Shown piece by piece: positions 61,522 to 64,000 of a DNA stretch of 64,000 bases (its first letter is position 1; the number at the start of each line of letters is the position of its first letter). The stretch covers positions 124,001 to 188,000 of the forward strand of contig JAIPEG010000004.1 of assembly GCA_021737405.1 (NCBI GenBank), given 5' to 3'. The position numbers were made by a program, and so were the translations under genes. This DNA comes from Bacteriovoracaceae bacterium. Its GTDB lineage: Bacteria > Bdellovibrionota > Bacteriovoracia > Bacteriovoracales > Bacteriovoracaceae. The notes beneath the pieces are model-generated. The model saw nothing but the letters and a program-made list of their open reading frames with translations. It ran no database searches and was not told the DNA's origin.

Positions 61522-62334
61522 TTAATCAGTCCCGTGATAATCTAATTTTACCCTGAGAAACAAGGGGTTATGATCTGATCCTTTGGTGACAATGACCTTG
61601 GCCTCTTTAACCTCTAATCCACGGACAAAAATATGATCAAGGGAGTGGCCTAGGAATCTTTTGATATGCTGAATATTTGTGAGCAAAACCTTTTTTATGG
61701 AAAGCTTTTTAGTGGAATCTTCAAGAATGGCATTTCTTCCGGGATTCCAGGTATTAAAATCTCCTGCCCAAATGACTGCACCATTCCAGTCCTGGATAAA
61801 TTCAGTAATCTCTTTCATTTGCGTTTGATAGGCATGGAGACCCACGAAGTTAATTCCATGAGTATTTATAATCAATAACGGACCCTTTGGTGTATTGAGG
61901 ACATTCGCTAAAGAAGACTTTGGGATTTTTAAAAGGGGCTCCATTAAATCACTGTGAATTGTATTAGCTGTTTCTAGGGGATATCGAGAGGAAGTTAGGA
62001 CTCCAAAGTGTTTTTCTTTTTTATAAAACGCTGACGAAAAATAGCAATCAGACTCTTTTAAACATAGGTCTGTTGGGTAAATGGCTTCCTGGAGCATTAA
62101 GATATCTGGCTTAGTGGTATCAATGAGATGCTCTAAAGATTTCTTGAAGTTGCGCTTTCCCTCTTTGTAGATATTCCAAACAAGGAGGGAAAGCTCTTCT
62201 TTGTCACTAGTACTTGCTTCTTGCATTAGGGTGATGGTCGCATGACCTTCTTCTTTGACTAAATACCCAAGTCCACCCCATGTTAGGGGGGACCAGAGAA
62301 AAAGAAATAGGTGAAAATAGGAAATTAAAGGCAT
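61522..62334 (-). CDS. Endonuclease/exonuclease/phosphatase-family hydrolase, exported or membrane-anchored
   Basis: 270 aa with a hydrophobic N-terminus (LISYFHLFLFLWSPLTWGGL). The EEP fold is clear: LLVWNIYKE, the metal-binding glutamate in DILMLQEA, WAGDFNTWNPGR, LDHIFVRG and SDHNPLF. Members cut DNA, phosphoinositides, sphingomyelin or other phosphodiesters, so the substrate is open; a periplasmic or secreted nuclease or phosphodiesterase is the best guess. It overlaps the upstream small secreted-protein gene by 10 bases. Confidence 0.88.
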   Translation of the reverse strand: MPLISYFHLFLFLWSPLTWGGLGYLVKEEGHATITLMQEASTSDKEELSLLVWNIYKEGKRNFKKSLEHLIDTTKPDILMLQEAIYPTDLCLKESDCYFSSAFYKKEKHFGVLTSSRYPLETANTIHSDLMEPLLKIPKSSLANVLNTPKGPLLIINTHGINFVGLHAYQTQMKEITEFIQDWNGAVIWAGDFNTWNPGRNAILEDSTKKLSIKKVLLTNIQHIKRFLGHSLDHIFVRGLEVKEAKVIVTKGSDHNPLFLRVKLDYHGTD

Positions 62335-62828
62335 TTTGCATCAATTATTGAAAGTTTACCTTTCTTTATAGCGTCAGCACCTTGATTTCGAATATTCCTT
62401 ACAAATCTTCTTAAGGTATTTCCGTCTTGATCGATATCTGAGTTTAAATTTTCACTATCATCAACAAAGGTAACAGACTCTTGATTACCTGAAAGTACTG
62501 CTCTTACACGGACACGCTCTCGTAGTCCTTTGTAAAGGGTTTTATAATTATCAACACACTCACTAACATCAGGACTTTCTGTAAAATAACAAGCGGCTCT
62601 AAGTGAACTAACGGCCGTTGATATCGTCCCAACCTCTGCTGCAAATTCACCGCGCTCTAATTGTTTTTTATTATAAAGGACAATAGCATCTCTTAAATCG
62701 AGATAACCGTCTCTATATACCTCTACGCACTTTTGGTTTGATAAAGGCCCCTTATCTTGTGCCTGCGTTTGCAATGAGGAAAGACTTACGAGTGTAATGA
62801 GTAGTATTGATAGCTTTTTCGGGGTCAT
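62325..62828 (-). CDS. Small secreted protein, unknown
   Basis: 167 aa. The ATG at 62828 has AAGGAG six bases upstream, which decides against an ATG 33 bases out. Signal peptide (LSILLITLVSLSSLQTQA). The mature part is helical with four cysteines (NQKCVEV, RAACYF, VSECVDN, DAKCL), enough for two disulphides, and a stretch NLNSDIDQDGNTLRRF. No family recognised. It shares an operon with the EEP-family gene. Confidence 0.75.
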   Translation of the reverse strand: MTPKKLSILLITLVSLSSLQTQAQDKGPLSNQKCVEVYRDGYLDLRDAIVLYNKKQLERGEFAAEVGTISTAVSSLRAACYFTESPDVSECVDNYKTLYKGLRERVRVRAVLSGNQESVTFVDDSENLNSDIDQDGNTLRRFVRNIRNQGADAIKKGKLSIIDAKCL

Positions 62829-62924
62829 GGGTGCTCCTTGTAGTTTTAAAAACAACGCCATTATAGTAATGCAACAGATGGGCTTCTAGAGACTATGAAA
62901 AATGTTTTGGGGGCCGTTAGAATT

Positions 62925-63809
62925 CTAACGGTTTGATTTTTGTAAGAAATTGGCAATCATTGGGAAGTGATCATTAGGGCCTGTCGAAGAAGTTAGAATA
63001 TCAATGTGATTATAGTCTAGTAAGTGACCATTCTCTTTAGAGAGTAAATGTACGTCTCTTAAAGAACTTCCTGATTCAAGGGCAAAGCGAGTAACATCTA
63101 AAATATGGCCTAGGCAGTAATCCTTTTTTCCCGTTATATAAAGAGTTGGTGGAAGAGGATGCTCTTTGGCCAAACGGTTGTAGTCAAGGTCATTCTCGTG
63201 ATCTACCCATTTGCGGGAGTAAACCCATCTTTGACTGTCTTTTAGAGTTCCCTTGGATTCTCCTTCTGGTCCATAAATCTTTGGGGGTAAATAACCTTTT
63301 ATCGCACTGATGATACTTCCAAAAAATATCCACATTAAATCTATATAAAAGAATCGATGAAAATTAATAACTCCAACTCTTCTCTTTGTAGAGATATGAA
63401 TATTACTCAAACAGCTCTCTAACCATTGTGGGCTTTTAAGGAGGAAACTATTTACCAATACTCCTCCCCATGAGTGGCTCACAAAGGAGAAGGTATTGGA
63501 TTTACTTTTTTCTCTCACAAAATCGATGATGAGGGGGAAATCGTGGTCGAGTATATCAAATTGATTAAAGTCTTCTGCTTCCTTTAGAGGAGGCGTTGAT
63601 AAACCTCTCGCCCTAAGATCTACGACAAAGCATTGGTGGCCCTGTTGGCATAGGTAAGGAGCTAAGCCCTTTCCGGTCTTTGAGTAAAAAATTGTGCCGC
63701 TTTCAATAGCACCGTGAATGAATATAAGAGGAGCTCCTTTACCTTTAAACTCCAAAACATGAAGAGAGTGGCCTAGGGGAGAATGGATATAATGAGTTGT
63801 TGTTTGCAT
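62925..63809 (-). CDS. Alpha/beta hydrolase
   Basis: 294 aa, no signal peptide. Opening LIFIHGAIESGTIFY (oxyanion region HG), the nucleophile elbow VSHSWGGVLV, the acid probably in ITGKKDYCLG and the base in KENGHLLDYN. The insert between (about 150-215) is the lid. The family covers lipases, esterases and lactonases; GHLLDYNHIDIL near the end is as in lipase-like members. Substrate unknown. Confidence 0.87.
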   Translation of the reverse strand: MQTTTHYIHSPLGHSLHVLEFKGKGAPLIFIHGAIESGTIFYSKTGKGLAPYLCQQGHQCFVVDLRARGLSTPPLKEAEDFNQFDILDHDFPLIIDFVREKSKSNTFSFVSHSWGGVLVNSFLLKSPQWLESCLSNIHISTKRRVGVINFHRFFYIDLMWIFFGSIISAIKGYLPPKIYGPEGESKGTLKDSQRWVYSRKWVDHENDLDYNRLAKEHPLPPTLYITGKKDYCLGHILDVTRFALESGSSLRDVHLLSKENGHLLDYNHIDILTSSTGPNDHFPMIANFLQKSNR

Positions 63810-63892
63810 CTATTCTTAGAGTATTAGAAAGGTACGAAAATTTAAAGGTGTCATCTTATCCAGACAATTTTGACAAGTTGACCCCTCGGGTC

Positions 63893-63906
63893 TTGATCGA
63901 GATCAA
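63893..63906. promoter_or_regulatory. FNR/CRP-type palindrome
   Basis: TTGATCGAGATCAA, exact for TTGAT-N4-ATCAA and palindromic over 14 bases. A second palindrome GACCC-CTC-GGGTC lies at 63880-63892, directly next to it. Confidence 0.55.
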
Positions 63907-63957
63907 TTTCGGGGACGTCTTGTTACCACCTAAGTCACTGAATATTCAATTTTCATT

Positions 63958-63974
63958 TTGGCACAGTGCTTGCT
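63958..63974 (+). promoter_or_regulatory. Sigma-54 (RpoN) promoter for a gene beyond the right edge
   Basis: TTGGCACAGTGCTTGCT: TGGCAC and TTGC separated by five bases, with GG at -24 and GC at -12, essentially the consensus. A TATAAT at 63976-63981 follows but has no matching -35. The target gene is outside the window. Confidence 0.75.
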
Positions 63975-64000
63975 TTATAATAGTCAGGTGCAGTCAGGAA

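Noticed and set aside
63976-63981. TATAAT near the right edge as a sigma-70 promoter
   Set aside because: No -35 at normal spacing; the overlapping sigma-54 match is far stronger.
1-64000. Search by eye for CRISPR, IS ends, prophage genes, tRNA and rRNA
   Set aside because: No spaced direct repeats, transposase, integrase, phage structural genes or cloverleaf/rRNA sequence were recognised; a tRNAscan or Infernal run was not possible.

Overview
The window is 64 kb of low-GC, gene-dense Gram-negative chromosome. I infer a motile, diderm delta-type bacterium of the Bdellovibrionota, most like the marine Bacteriovorax/Halobacteriovorax side. The grounds are the single flagellar operon fliL-M-N-O-P-Q-R-flhB-flhA-flhF-flhG-fliA, the lol-bamA-skp-lpx envelope operon, many small lipoproteins and AT-rich codon use. 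No 16S gene is present to confirm this. I see no tRNA, rRNA, IS element, prophage, CRISPR array or replication origin.

Layout. 1-6.1 kb: the tail of a Q/G/Y-rich protein, a small zinc-finger protein, uvrC, a zinc ribbon, a degenerate UDG-fold protein, and a SpoIID-type transglycosylase paired with an amidase. 6.2-9.9 kb: a lipoprotein, a four-TM membrane protein, a DsbA-like lipoprotein, a possibly leaderless small gene and HU. 10-25 kb: the flagellar operon (C-ring, export gate, FlhF/FlhG placement proteins, sigma-28) ending in two proteins I do not recognise. 25-27 kb: coaE-mazG on the minus strand. 26.5-40.9 kb: a long plus-strand run of ybeY, prfB (with programmed frameshift), lolC/E-lolD, bamA, skp, lpxD-fabZ-lpxA-oxidoreductase-lpxB-lpxK, a DUF3108 lipoprotein and a glycosyltransferase. 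Together these cover outer-membrane protein assembly, lipoprotein sorting and lipid A synthesis.

41-48 kb: rpsA, a small lipoprotein, a TSUP transporter, an alpha/beta hydrolase with a PilZ-like tail, a receiver-like protein without its aspartate, and hflX. 47.7-52.2 kb (minus strand): a pantothenate/CoA operon, KARI-like - panB - coaX - coaBC - panC, running on into hflX. The KARI (IlvC)-like gene sits where a ketopantoate reductase is needed. With coaE elsewhere in the window, most of the CoA route is here; panD and coaD are not. 52.3-64 kb: a class IV aminotransferase, yacG, an IMPase-family gene, a coiled-coil membrane protein with a HEAT-type partner, a BamC-like lipoprotein, kdsD, lnt, a subtilase, an EEP-family hydrolase and an alpha/beta hydrolase. 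The right edge carries an FNR-type palindrome and a near-perfect sigma-54 promoter for a gene outside the window.

Most interesting points: FlhF looks like a pseudo-GTPase, next to an FlhG that lacks a recognisable activator helix; the KARI-like gene heads the pantothenate operon; the hydrolase-PilZ fusion has an FNR-type box upstream; a GnnA-like oxidoreductase lies between lpxA and lpxB; and two unrecognised proteins end the flagellar operon.
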